Below are positions 1 to 8,253 of a stretch of 10,491 nucleotides of DNA, in pieces. Positions within the stretch are counted from its first letter, which is position 1, and every line of letters starts with the position of its first letter. The notes below the pieces were generated by a model. It was not told where the DNA came from. It saw only the letters and a program-made list of their open reading frames with translations, and did not search any database. Source of the DNA: an uncultured beta proteobacterium (lineage in GTDB: Bacteria > Pseudomonadota > Gammaproteobacteria > Burkholderiales > Burkholderiaceae); NCBI GenBank assembly GCA_903827075.1, contig CAIKGX010000225.1, forward strand, positions 1 to 10,491, read 5' to 3'. Both the position numbers and the translations under genes were made by a program.

Positions 1-2702
1 CCGAATTTACCGCTCCATTCAGCACGCACTGGGTTGGATTTATTTCCACTATAAGTTTGTAAGCGTAATTGACCAAGCATTGGCGAACCAACTAACTTAT
101 TAGTAGGTTTTGGGGTGGCGCTTGCCCAATTGCGTAAATCAAATTGCAGATTAGTTACGCTTCCTGCTTTATTAAAGCTAATAGAACCAGCATATTTTGC
201 TGAGCCACTCATTGCATTTGTGAGAGGGCTTAATTCCCATTCGAGATCATTGGAAAAATGCTCTTTGATAAAGTTGGCGCTAATATCTCCGCTGACATTG
301 AAAATTGAATTATCTGACGCTGAATTCGCGCTTGATATCTTCAGGGAGCCACCAAGAAAATTGGCTGTTATATCTTCAAATTCTGGATTAGTTTCAGTGA
401 TGCGCATCTTCCCTTGTAGATTTTCCAGGGGGGGTTTATCACCCCACTGCGCTGTATTGCCTGGCAAGCTGAGCCTTGCGTCGACACTAACATCGTCGCT
501 ACCGGAGAGAGGAATTTTTAATCCTAGCTTGATACTGACTGGCCCGGAAATAGATAAATTCTTAGCTAAGCTTGGCTGTTTTTTACCAACCGGAGATGCA
601 AATACATATTCCAGAATGTCTGGCGCAGCACCATCAACCACCCCATTAATTAATAGCATCAGCTGTTTAGCGCTGACATTAGGTATCTCAGAGCGAACGT
701 TTGAGAGTGCCACTTTCTTATAGCTTGCTCTATCAATAGCAACCTGAAGATGGGATTTCTCCATATCTATCGTGCCACTCACATTATTCAATGCTGGCCA
801 TACACCCTGATCAATAGTGAGTAGGGGTGAGGGTTTAAAAGTAGCCCCAGAAATGGGAAGATGTACTGAAAGTTCACCAACCTGACCTTTGGGGTAGGGC
901 GCTTGGTTTGGGTCGCCCTTGATGTGGAGTGTGCCATTTTGAATAGTCCCACCCTCAAATGCTTTCTTTAAATATTGGCGACTTTCTGAGCTCATGCCAA
1001 CAGGCAGGTAGCGGTGCGCGCTGACTAATTTGGCTGTAGCAAAATTCATGTCCAGCGTCATGAGATCAGCCTGTTTTGGACCTGAAAGTAAGTAGCTCAG
1101 ATTCAGACTCGTCGAGATCTCTGGATTGCTGAGATCAAGTTTTTTGGCGGTGATGAGCCACCCCCCTTTTTGCTTAACCCAAGTGAGACTGCCTTTTGCT
1201 CGATCTAACGTGATTTGTGGATCAGATAAAAAATCAGCCATTTCAATTTCGAGATCTTTTGAATCCAGCGTGAAGCTACCTTGTTTTTGATTGCTGGAAA
1301 GATTGCCAGATAAATGGGAAATCGTAGGTATGGATTTATTGATGCCTATAAAACTAACGTCACTCAATGTAGCGCTGACTGTGAAATCCAATTTATTGGG
1401 GTCAAACCAAGATCCGGGTATAGGTAATGTCGCAAGCGCCGATTTACTTTCAGCCCAATTGAGCTCTACATTTCGGAGCTCACCATCGGCCTGGGATAAC
1501 TTAATCCACTGTCGCACCTTCTTTGGGAGGGGGAGGTTGAGTGCAAAGACTGAAATATCTTCAATCAATATCTTGGGAGAAGAGAAGCCAAATTCTTTAA
1601 TTTCTCCACCAGTTTCAGGCGGACGCCAGCGGAAAGTCATCGGACTTAATTTTTCAAGTGGCTTTGTGCTTGGGCTACCAAATTCTCTCCAGGCCAGTGT
1701 TTGTGTGCTCACCGAGAGAAGGTCGCCATCCACCTCTTGAACTAGGTTGGTTTCTAGTCTGCCAAACTCAATTGGATCTTCGCCCTTATTAAGTTGAAAA
1801 ATTAACTGATCTGCTATTAAAGAGAGTTGACCGCCATCCGCCTTACCACTATCCAGATTAAGCTTTCCTTTGGAGCTTAAATTGCCCTCCAGGGTGTTTA
1901 GTGGAAGTGCAAAGTCTTTTGCAAACTGGGAGAGATTAAGGGTGGAAAAATCCCATGAAATATTCCCGACCCAGTCCCGCCAATTACCAGCTTGCCCGCT
2001 AAGACGATGAACAAAGTCTGCGCTTATTTGAATGGGAGCCTTGCTCCAAGGGGTTGTTGTCGTGAGCACGCCTCGGTGATTGCGAATTCCGTTTTCAAAG
2101 TGAAAGCTTTGAATATCAATAGAGGTTTTTAGTTTTTTACTTTTCTGATCATCCCAAAAAATTTGCGCATGATTGATTTGAATATCATTTTGATCAAGCA
2201 ACCAGTTGCCAGAAGAGTAGTCATCGGATTTGCTTTGAATGGGAATACCAGCAACAGAGATGACCCCCTTGGTATCCCGCTGCGCATAAATTTGCGCATT
2301 ATCAAAGGTGATCTCATGAAAATAAGGCGCGAGATGATAGAAGGAAACCCAGCTTAATTGACCGCTAATTTTCTGAATGAATAAGGGTGATGGCGTTTTA
2401 TCGGACGTATTGAATTTGAACCCTTGAATTTCAAAGCTTGGGCGTATACCAGTCCATGACACTTGCACCTCATCCATGGTGATATTGGCCCCTAGGCGCG
2501 CACTCATCAATTTTTCTAAGGAGGACTTGGATTTTTCAATCTGAGGCCAAAGTACAAAACGGACGCCGATGTGACCCAATATAAAGAACGCAATTACCAC
2601 TCCAGCCAGAATCAAGGCGCGCTTACGCCAACGATCGCCAGGGCCTGGGGGACGTTTTTGAAACACGCTCTGCAGGCGAGTCGGAATCAGGTTTCGAAGC
2701 AT
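1..2702 (-). CDS. yhdP: YhdP family AsmA-like envelope protein (DUF3971), C-terminus outside window
   Basis: This is the N-terminal part of a very large AsmA-like protein of the YhdP family. In E. coli, YhdP is anchored in the inner membrane, spans the periplasm and works with TamB and YdbH in moving phospholipids to the outer membrane. I read the reverse frame codon by codon from ATG at 2702 to the left edge: 900 codons with no stop, so the gene is intact but partial; family members are usually about 1270-1400 residues. A basic N-terminus (RWRKR, residues 24-28) precedes one hydrophobic segment at about 29-51, a signal anchor. The rest has no other obvious membrane segment and alternates polar and hydrophobic residues, as expected for a long beta-rich periplasmic groove. 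The stretch WLLDQNDIQINHAQIFWDD (167-185) matches a conserved YhdP block. The start is preceded by AGAGG only 2 nt away. It is divergent from glnE. Family assignment is firm; exact start and function here are inferred. Confidence 0.87.
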   Translation of the reverse strand, partial: MLRNLIPTRLQSVFQKRPPGPGDRWRKRALILAGVVIAFFILGHIGVRFVLWPQIEKSKSSLEKLMSARLGANITMDEVQVSWTGIRPSFEIQGFKFNTSDKTPSPLFIQKISGQLSWVSFYHLAPYFHEITFDNAQIYAQRDTKGVISVAGIPIQSKSDDYSSGNWLLDQNDIQINHAQIFWDDQKSKKLKTSIDIQSFHFENGIRNHRGVLTTTTPWSKAPIQISADFVHRLSGQAGNWRDWVGNISWDFSTLNLSQFAKDFALPLNTLEGNLSSKGKLNLDSGKADGGQLSLIADQLIFQLNKGEDPIEFGRLETNLVQEVDGDLLSVSTQTLAWREFGSPSTKPLEKLSPMTFRWRPPETGGEIKEFGFSSPKILIEDISVFALNLPLPKKVRQWIKLSQADGELRNVELNWAESKSALATLPIPGSWFDPNKLDFTVSATLSDVSFIGINKSIPTISHLSGNLSSNQKQGSFTLDSKDLEIEMADFLSDPQITLDRAKGSLTWVKQKGGWLITAKKLDLSNPEISTSLNLSYLLSGPKQADLMTLDMNFATAKLVSAHRYLPVGMSSESRQYLKKAFEGGTIQNGTLHIKGDPNQAPYPKGQVGELSVHLPISGATFKPSPLLTIDQGVWPALNNVSGTIDMEKSHLQVAIDRASYKKVALSNVRSEIPNVSAKQLMLLINGVVDGAAPDILEYVFASPVGKKQPSLAKNLSISGPVSIKLGLKIPLSGSDDVSVDARLSLPGNTAQWGDKPPLENLQGKMRITETNPEFEDITANFLGGSLKISSANSASDNSIFNVSGDISANFIKEHFSNDLEWELSPLTNAMSGSAKYAGSISFNKAGSVTNLQFDLRNWASATPKPTNKLVGSPMLGQLRLQTYSGNKSNPVRAEWSGKF

Positions 2703-2709
2703 GACCTCT

Positions 2710-2739
2710 ATTATCCGTCAGCCATCAGTTGATCGCCAA
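2710..2739 (-). promoter_or_regulatory. candidate sigma-70 promoter for yhdP
   Basis: Reading the minus strand, TTGGCG (2734-2739) resembles a -35 box. It is followed after 18 nt by GATAAT (2710-2715), five of six matches to the -10 consensus. The -10 ends only 7 nt before the yhdP ATG, so transcription would start within a few bases of that codon. Either the mRNA is almost leaderless or the real start codon is a little downstream, for example GTG at codon 13. This is a consensus match by eye, not proven. Confidence 0.35.
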
Positions 2740-2779
2740 GCACTCCCCTGACAGCCTAGAGACGGATTAAGATGGAGAA

Positions 2780-5584
2780 ATGACGGATTTTTCCAGACGA
2801 ATTGAGATCTTAAGGCGGCATTCCACTTATGCACAGCGTTGGCTCAACGCGCAGCCTAGCTGGGTTGACTGGCTAGAGGGCTGCGGCGATCGAAAGATCG
2901 ATTTAGGTGGAATTCGGGACCTTTTGGCTCCCTCCCAATCTGCTCAGGCCATGGAGGATCATGATGAGTCCCGGTTTATGGCTGAGCTCCGATTAGCCCG
3001 TCAGCGCTTGATGTTGTGGGTGGCCTTTCGAGATCTCAACAGCCTGGCCGATTTAGATGAGGTAACCCATGCCCTCAGTTATTTTGCGCAGGAGGCGGTT
3101 GCCTTATCGATTGCTTATATTCGTGAGGATCTAAAGCAGCGCTATGGCTTGCCATGGAGCGTGCCTAATGATGCTGAAATGCCCTTAATGGTTGTGGGGA
3201 TGGGTAAGTTAGGTGGTTTCGAGCTTAATCTCTCCTCGGATATAGACCTCGTTTTCTTATACGAGCATGAGGGTGAGACCCAGGGGGCGCCCAAAAGTTT
3301 GTCGTATCACGAATGGTTTACGCGTATGGGCAAGCGTTTAATTAAGCTTTTAGCTGAGCATGATGCAAATGGATTCGTCTTTCGGGTCGATATGCGTTTA
3401 AGGCCCAATGGTGATTCAGGGCCATTGGCGTGCAGTCTAGATATGTTGGAAGAATATTTATTGGTCCAAGGCCGAGAGTGGGAGCGCTATGCCTGGATTA
3501 AAGGCAGATTGATCGCGCCATTGCCAGAATCTCCGGCATTTGCCTACTGTGAAAAAGAGTTAAATCACCTCATTCGTCCTTTTGTGTATCGCCGTCATTT
3601 GGACTACGGGGTCATCGCCTCCATTCGGGATCTGCATTCTCAGATTCAGCATGAAGCTGAAAAACGGTCTTCTCATCACCAAGGTCGATCAAAAGACATC
3701 AAGTTAGGGCGTGGCGGTATTCGGGAGATTGAATTCTTGGCGCAAATGTTTCAATTGATGCGCGGGGGAACGGACCCCCGTTTTCGCATTCGGCCAACAT
3801 TAGCAGTTTTGGATCTCATTAAGCAACAAGGGAGCTTGCCAACGGCGGAAGTCGATACATTACAAACTGCCTATATTTACTTACGACGTTTAGAACATCG
3901 AATACAAGTCTGGGAAGACCAACAAACGCATTACTTGCCTGAAGATGAAGGTGCGCGTAACCGATTAGCTCTGAGCATGGGTAGCACCGATTTACCTTGC
4001 TTTCTTTCCGATCTTGAAAAGCACCAATCCGCAGTAGCCGAGCTTTTTGAAAAAGCGTTTGTTCTAGACGATAGTGCGCGTCTCGATTTGGCAGCGATAG
4101 CTATCGATTGGGAGCCAGATCCAGAATGTTTCCCTGAATCACTTAATCGCTGGCGCTCTTGGTCGGAGAGTTCAAAACACAAGCTACTTCCAGAAAAAAG
4201 CCGCTTAATTTTTAACAATCTGATTCATAAAGCGGCTGACATATTGCAGGGGGAGTTCGCTCACTGCAGTAACGCAGACGCTACATTAATTCGATTTTTC
4301 GATTTGCTTGAAGCCATTGCCAGGCGTAGCGCCTATCTATCTATCTTGTCTGAGTACCCCAAAGCGCTATTAAACATATTAGCTTTGTTGGGAGCATCCC
4401 AATGGGGCGCGCAGTATTTGACAAGACACCCGCATCTGCTTGACCATTTATTGAACTCCAACGCAGAGACTGCTTTGATTGAGCATCCAGAGCAATACTG
4501 GAAAGAAGTTAAAGCGACATTAGATATGCGCTTAGATGATGCGATGGCTCATGGTGATGGGTCTGAGCAAGCGATGGATATTTTGCGGGTCACCCACCAT
4601 ACGGAAACCTTCATTACGCTATTGGCTGATTTGGGTATTGGGGTAGAGCAGGCGCTTTCAGTTGAAAAAGTCAGCGATCACCTATCTGCTTTGGCAGATC
4701 TGATTTTGCAGACGACTTTGGATCGAGTATGGCCAAGTGTGGCGCAGAAGTTTGATTTAGGTGAGGTACTAGACCCTCCATTTGCCATCATTTCTTATGG
4801 AAAATTGGGAGGCAAAGAATTGGGTTACGCCTCCGACTTGGACTTGGTATTTTTATATGAGGCGGCAGAGAGTGATTTTGCTGCGCAAGAAACCTATGCC
4901 CTTTTGGCTAAGCGCATGATTAATTGGTTGACGACCTATACCTCTGCCGGCAGTTTATTTGAAATTGATACCCGTTTACGTCCCAATGGTTCAGCGGGAT
5001 TCTTGGTTACCAATGCAGATGCCTTTAAAAAATATCAGTTGCGCGAGGGTGACAACACTGCTTGGGTTTGGGAGCATCAAGCCCTGACGCGTGCGAGATG
5101 TTCTGCGGGGAACTTACAGGTAGGATTGATATTTGACAAGGTTCGCTTTGAGGTATTAAGTCAGAAGCGCGATATTGTCCAATTGCGCAATGAGATTTTA
5201 GAGATGCGTCGCAAGGTACATGCAGGTCATCCTAACCATGGTGGCGAGTTTGATTTGAAGCATGATGCCGGCGGTATGGTGGATATTGAATTTATAGTGC
5301 AGTTTTTAGTCTTGGCTTATTCACATCAATATAGCCAGTTGATCGCTAATTTAGGAAATATTGCATTGCTTCGAATTGCAGCAGAGGTAGATCTCATTGA
5401 TGCCCATTCGGCAACTACAGTAGCTAATGCCTATCGGATACTCAGATCTCGTCAGCATCGTTTGCGTTTAGATGGTGCAGAGAAAACCCGAGTAGATATC
5501 GAGTCCGAATTGGAGTTGATACAGGCGAGAGAAGCAGTGCTGAGTTTGTGGCAGGAAATCTTTAAAGCGTCATCCGATATTTAA
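2780..5584 (+). CDS. glnE: bifunctional glutamine synthetase adenylyltransferase/adenylyl-removing enzyme
   Basis: GlnE adds AMP to a tyrosine of glutamine synthetase (inactivating it) and removes it by phosphorolysis, responding to glutamine and to the PII protein GlnB. It is cytosolic and controls nitrogen assimilation. The 934 residues are close to the usual length (946 in E. coli). Two nucleotidyltransferase-fold halves are visible. The N-terminal deadenylylation half has GMGKLGGFELN (140-150) followed by SSDIDLVF with metal-binding Asp154 and Asp156, then VDMRLRPNG with Asp204. The C-terminal adenylylation half repeats the pattern with YGKLGGKELG, then SDLDLVF with Asp686 and Asp688, then DTRLRPNG with Asp730. 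Each half is followed by the family helical block (KLGRGGIREIEFLAQ at 308-322; later KHDAGGMVDIEFIVQF). All catalytic acids are present, so both activities should be intact. GGAG lies 2 nt before the ATG, a short spacing. The gene is divergent from yhdP and convergent with recN. Confidence 0.97.
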   Translation: MTDFSRRIEILRRHSTYAQRWLNAQPSWVDWLEGCGDRKIDLGGIRDLLAPSQSAQAMEDHDESRFMAELRLARQRLMLWVAFRDLNSLADLDEVTHALSYFAQEAVALSIAYIREDLKQRYGLPWSVPNDAEMPLMVVGMGKLGGFELNLSSDIDLVFLYEHEGETQGAPKSLSYHEWFTRMGKRLIKLLAEHDANGFVFRVDMRLRPNGDSGPLACSLDMLEEYLLVQGREWERYAWIKGRLIAPLPESPAFAYCEKELNHLIRPFVYRRHLDYGVIASIRDLHSQIQHEAEKRSSHHQGRSKDIKLGRGGIREIEFLAQMFQLMRGGTDPRFRIRPTLAVLDLIKQQGSLPTAEVDTLQTAYIYLRRLEHRIQVWEDQQTHYLPEDEGARNRLALSMGSTDLPCFLSDLEKHQSAVAELFEKAFVLDDSARLDLAAIAIDWEPDPECFPESLNRWRSWSESSKHKLLPEKSRLIFNNLIHKAADILQGEFAHCSNADATLIRFFDLLEAIARRSAYLSILSEYPKALLNILALLGASQWGAQYLTRHPHLLDHLLNSNAETALIEHPEQYWKEVKATLDMRLDDAMAHGDGSEQAMDILRVTHHTETFITLLADLGIGVEQALSVEKVSDHLSALADLILQTTLDRVWPSVAQKFDLGEVLDPPFAIISYGKLGGKELGYASDLDLVFLYEAAESDFAAQETYALLAKRMINWLTTYTSAGSLFEIDTRLRPNGSAGFLVTNADAFKKYQLREGDNTAWVWEHQALTRARCSAGNLQVGLIFDKVRFEVLSQKRDIVQLRNEILEMRRKVHAGHPNHGGEFDLKHDAGGMVDIEFIVQFLVLAYSHQYSQLIANLGNIALLRIAAEVDLIDAHSATTVANAYRILRSRQHRLRLDGAEKTRVDIESELELIQAREAVLSLWQEIFKASSDI

Positions 5585-5594
5585 TCTTCATCAT

Positions 5595-5607
5595 CAGATA
5601 AAATCTG
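5595..5607. terminator. small perfect hairpin between convergent glnE and recN
   Basis: CAGAT (5595-5599) and ATCTG (5603-5607) form a perfect 5-bp stem around an AAA loop in the 29-bp gap between the two convergent stop codons. On the plus strand it is followed by a T-rich stretch (GGTTTAGTTTT). The stem is short and AT-rich, so it would be a weak bidirectional terminator at best. The position supports the idea more than the stability does. Confidence 0.25.
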
Positions 5608-5613
5608 CTAGGT

Positions 5614-7284
5614 TTAGTTTTGTTCGAGTAATTCCCGGGCATGACGTCGGGTTGTGTCTGTTATGGTGGCACCACCCAGCATGCGGGCAATCTCTTCTAC
5701 GCGCTCAGATCTGCCAAGCGGTATGACTTGTGACAAGGTTTTATCGGCTGATTGTGATTTACTGACTTTTAAATGATGGTTACCTTGGGCGGCAACCTGA
5801 GGCAAGTGAGTGACGCATAAAATTTGATGCGATTCACCTAGTTGCCGCAATAATTGACCTACAGTCTCAGCCACAGCGCCGCCAATGCCTGCATCCACTT
5901 CATCAAATATGAGGGTTGGCGTGAATGATGCCTTGCTAGTAATGACGCTGATGGCTAGGCTGATACGTGCCAACTCACCGCCTGAAGCTACCTTGGACAA
6001 TGGACGTGGAGTGCTGCCAGCATGACCAGCCACTAAAAACTCAATTTGCTCAAGGCCATTAGATCCGCCCTCATTCATCGGAATTAAGGCAATCTCCAAT
6101 TGACCGCCAGCCATAGAGAGTTCTTGCATGGCATCAGTGACTAGTTGCCCTAATTCAATTGCTGCTTTGCTACGCTTTTGTGAGAGTTGTTTAGCTAATT
6201 TAAGATAACCTGCTTCCTCTTGTTTTACTTTTTCGCGTAAAGCTTCAATATTTTGTGAGGCCGTCAATGCATCTAGACGCTCACTTGTAGCAATGAGTAA
6301 TGCTGGTAATGCATCCGCTTCAATACGATATTTTCTGGCGGCACTATGCAGTGCTTGCATACGCTCTTCGACTTGTTCTAGGCGAGCAGGATCAAGCTCT
6401 AGTTTTTGTAAATACCGATTGAGGCTATGTACGGCTTCATCAATTTGGATTTGTGCAGTTTCTAGGGCTTGGCTAATATCCATTAGTGCTGAATCATGCT
6501 CAGCTAAAGCGCTCATGCTGGTGCTAGCTTTGGATAGCGTTGACTCTACAGAGTTTTCCGCGTCACTTAAAACATCAATTGCTTCTTGGCAGCCCGTAAT
6601 AATTTTGGCGCCATTGGCTAAGCGGGCATGCTCGCTTTGAATATTGACCCATTCACCTTCTTGTGGCGATAAATCTGTTAATTCTTCTAATTGCCACTCA
6701 AGACGCTCACGTTCGCGTTCAATATCTTGGCCAGCATTTTCGGCTTGCTCTAAACGACGACGTGAGTCACTGAGCGCTTTGAAGGATTGGCTCACTTCGG
6801 TAGCTAGTGTCATGAGATTGGCATGGCGATCCAGTAGCTCTCGTTGCGCCCCACCTTTGAGCAAAAGTTGATGGGCGTGTTGCCCATGAATATCTACCAG
6901 CTGATCGCCAGCTTCACGGAGTTGGATCAAGGTTGCCACGCTGCCATTAATGAAGGCACGACTTCGACCATTGCTTTCTACGATTCTTTTCAGTAAGAGA
7001 CTTTGCCCATCATCTTCAACCGGAAAGCCTTGCTCATCTAACCATTGACTAAAGTGATGGATTTGCTCTGCATCTACTTTAAAAAGCGCGCTAATCTCAG
7101 CGCGATGACTTCCTTCGCGAATTTGGCTGCTGTCAGCGCGTTCGCCGAGCACCAAGCCAAGGGCATCTAACAAAATGGATTTACCGGCACCTGTTTCACC
7201 GGTGAGGACTGTAAAACCAGAAGCAAAATCTAGCTCTATTTGATCAACAATGACAAAGTCACGGAGTGTAAGGGTTTGAAGCAT
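5614..7284 (-). CDS. recN: DNA repair protein RecN (SMC-like ATPase)
   Basis: RecN is a cytosolic, SMC-like ATPase that acts with RecA in repair of DNA double-strand breaks. The 556 residues match the normal length (about 550). The N-terminus has the Walker A motif GETGAGKS (29-36) inside the conserved opening of the family, and the RecN block DIHGQHAHQLLLK (131-143). Residues about 160-380 are rich in Glu, Arg, Lys, Leu and Gln and form the two short antiparallel coiled-coil arms. The C-terminal ATPase half has the ABC signature SGGELAR (434-440), Walker B LIFDEVD (458-464, with Asp463-flanking acids at 461 and 462) and the switch histidine in CVTHLPQVAA (His493). All ATPase elements are present. 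It follows nadK by 26 bp on the same strand, and the pair is probably cotranscribed. No clear Shine-Dalgarno sequence precedes the ATG. No SOS box was recognised upstream, but a promoter would lie before nadK. Confidence 0.97.
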   Translation of the reverse strand: MLQTLTLRDFVIVDQIELDFASGFTVLTGETGAGKSILLDALGLVLGERADSSQIREGSHRAEISALFKVDAEQIHHFSQWLDEQGFPVEDDGQSLLLKRIVESNGRSRAFINGSVATLIQLREAGDQLVDIHGQHAHQLLLKGGAQRELLDRHANLMTLATEVSQSFKALSDSRRRLEQAENAGQDIERERERLEWQLEELTDLSPQEGEWVNIQSEHARLANGAKIITGCQEAIDVLSDAENSVESTLSKASTSMSALAEHDSALMDISQALETAQIQIDEAVHSLNRYLQKLELDPARLEQVEERMQALHSAARKYRIEADALPALLIATSERLDALTASQNIEALREKVKQEEAGYLKLAKQLSQKRSKAAIELGQLVTDAMQELSMAGGQLEIALIPMNEGGSNGLEQIEFLVAGHAGSTPRPLSKVASGGELARISLAISVITSKASFTPTLIFDEVDAGIGGAVAETVGQLLRQLGESHQILCVTHLPQVAAQGNHHLKVSKSQSADKTLSQVIPLGRSERVEEIARMLGGATITDTTRRHARELLEQN

Positions 7285-7310
7285 GTATTAGCGTATCGAA
7301 CTATTTGACA

Positions 7311-8216
7311 TCAGAATGTCGATGGGTACTCATTCCAATGTAGCTTCTCGCGCAAGGTTTTGTAATCACTATGGCTGCGAGGATGCAAGAGGGTGATGAA
7401 TTTGTCAGACTGACTAACTTCAATCGTATCGCCAGTTTGCAGGTCAGTTTGAGATTGCATATCAAAGTTCACAATCACCTCTCTGCCATCCACCACTTCA
7501 ATGCTGATCACGACATCTTGAGGTAATACGATAGGGCGATTGGAAAGCGAATGAGGGGCGATAGGGGCTAATATGATGCCTGCTACCCTAGGATGCAGGA
7601 TGGGACCACCAACCGAGAGTGCATATGCTGTAGAGCCCGTAGGGGTTGATACGATCAGTCCGTCAGAGCGCTGGTTATACATAAAAGAGCCGTTGACTCG
7701 AACAGCCAGCTCAACCATCCCTGAAATTCCGGATCGGTTTACGACCACATCGTTTAAGGCCAGTGCGCGGTTAATTTCTTTCCCCTTGCGCATCACTACC
7801 GCATCGAGCAGTGTTCTAGTATCGGCCTCGTAGTCTCCCGTAATGATTTTTGGAAGAATGGTCTGCACCTCTTGAATGGGAATATCGGTCATATAACCCA
7901 AGCGGCCCATATTAATTCCGACCAAAGGCACATTGCTACCCGCAAGCTGACGTCCGATACCCAACATCGTTCCATCGCCACCTAATACGACTACCAAATC
8001 AATCTCATTGGAAAACTCTTCCACCCGCTTCGTGGGGTAGTCAGAAAGCCCTAGATGGGCGGCAGTAGCACTCTCAATAAAAACTTGGCAATCGAGGTCT
8101 AAAACGAGCTTAGCCAGATCATTTAGGCGCTCTTGCATTCCATCAACCTGGTATTTGCCAACTAAGGCAACCCGGCGAAATGTCTTTTTGATGGAATTTG
8201 GGGATGGGCTTAACAT
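7311..8216 (-). CDS. nadK: NAD kinase (ATP-dependent, NADP synthesis)
   Basis: NadK phosphorylates NAD+ to NADP+ in the cytosol and is the main source of the NADP(H) pool. With the ATG at 8216 the protein is 301 residues, normal for proteobacterial NadK. Visible motifs are VVVLGGDGTMLG (75-86) with the catalytic Asp81 of GGDG, GINMGRLGYMTDI (100-112), LNDVVVNR (154-161) and SDGLIVSTPTGSTAY (184-198), the NAD-binding region, followed by GGPILHP. The open frame extends further upstream, to 8387, but that extension is antisense to the conserved start of hrcA and has no family character. The family-like sequence begins around KKTFRRVALVGKYQ (10-23). An alternative ATG at 8255 would add 13 residues (MVEGIL...) and has no better ribosome site. 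It is divergent from hrcA and lies 26 bp upstream of recN, which it probably precedes in an operon. Confidence 0.95.
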   Translation of the reverse strand: MLSPSPNSIKKTFRRVALVGKYQVDGMQERLNDLAKLVLDLDCQVFIESATAAHLGLSDYPTKRVEEFSNEIDLVVVLGGDGTMLGIGRQLAGSNVPLVGINMGRLGYMTDIPIQEVQTILPKIITGDYEADTRTLLDAVVMRKGKEINRALALNDVVVNRSGISGMVELAVRVNGSFMYNQRSDGLIVSTPTGSTAYALSVGGPILHPRVAGIILAPIAPHSLSNRPIVLPQDVVISIEVVDGREVIVNFDMQSQTDLQTGDTIEVSQSDKFITLLHPRSHSDYKTLREKLHWNEYPSTF

Positions 8217-8253
8217 ATAACGATTAAACCATAGGCATAAAATCCCTTCCACC
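8217..8253. promoter_or_regulatory. 37-bp divergent leader between nadK and hrcA
   Basis: This tiny gap must serve two divergent genes, so their promoters must overlap the opposing coding regions. On the plus strand TATAAC (8216-8221) resembles a -10 box for hrcA, but no -35 box at a good distance was found. Neither gene has a recognisable Shine-Dalgarno sequence at normal spacing: hrcA is preceded by pyrimidine-rich CCCTTCCACC, and nadK by TTTAATCGTTAT. On the minus strand GGAAGGGA (8243-8250) precedes an ATG at 8236-8238 that opens a four-codon frame (8224-8238) rather than nadK. No CIRCE inverted repeat is present. Confidence 0.4.

Noticed and set aside
115..723. A 202-codon open frame on the plus strand, and a similar 149-codon one at 1291-1740
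   Set aside because: Both lie wholly antisense to the intact yhdP frame, lack ribosome sites and family character, and read as low-complexity translations of the complementary strand.
2129..2357. Two short open frames (62 and 64 codons, opposite strands) within the yhdP N-terminal region
   Set aside because: Both are out of frame with the clearly YhdP-like protein read through the same bases; they are coding shadows.
2711..2720. TTATCCGTCA as a possible DnaA box
   Set aside because: It differs from the TTATCCACA consensus at the key 3' bases, is single, and no origin-like features surround it.
6293..6871. Plus-strand open frames of 115 and 75 codons opposite recN
   Set aside because: They are rich in Ser, Arg, Cys and Ala, the usual result of reading the opposite strand of a coiled-coil gene; recN explains the region fully.
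8068..8077. TAGCACTC-like sequence as a possible CIRCE half site (also AGCACTC at 2739-2745)
   Set aside because: No matching GAGTGCTA half follows at 9-nt spacing at either place, and the first lies inside nadK.
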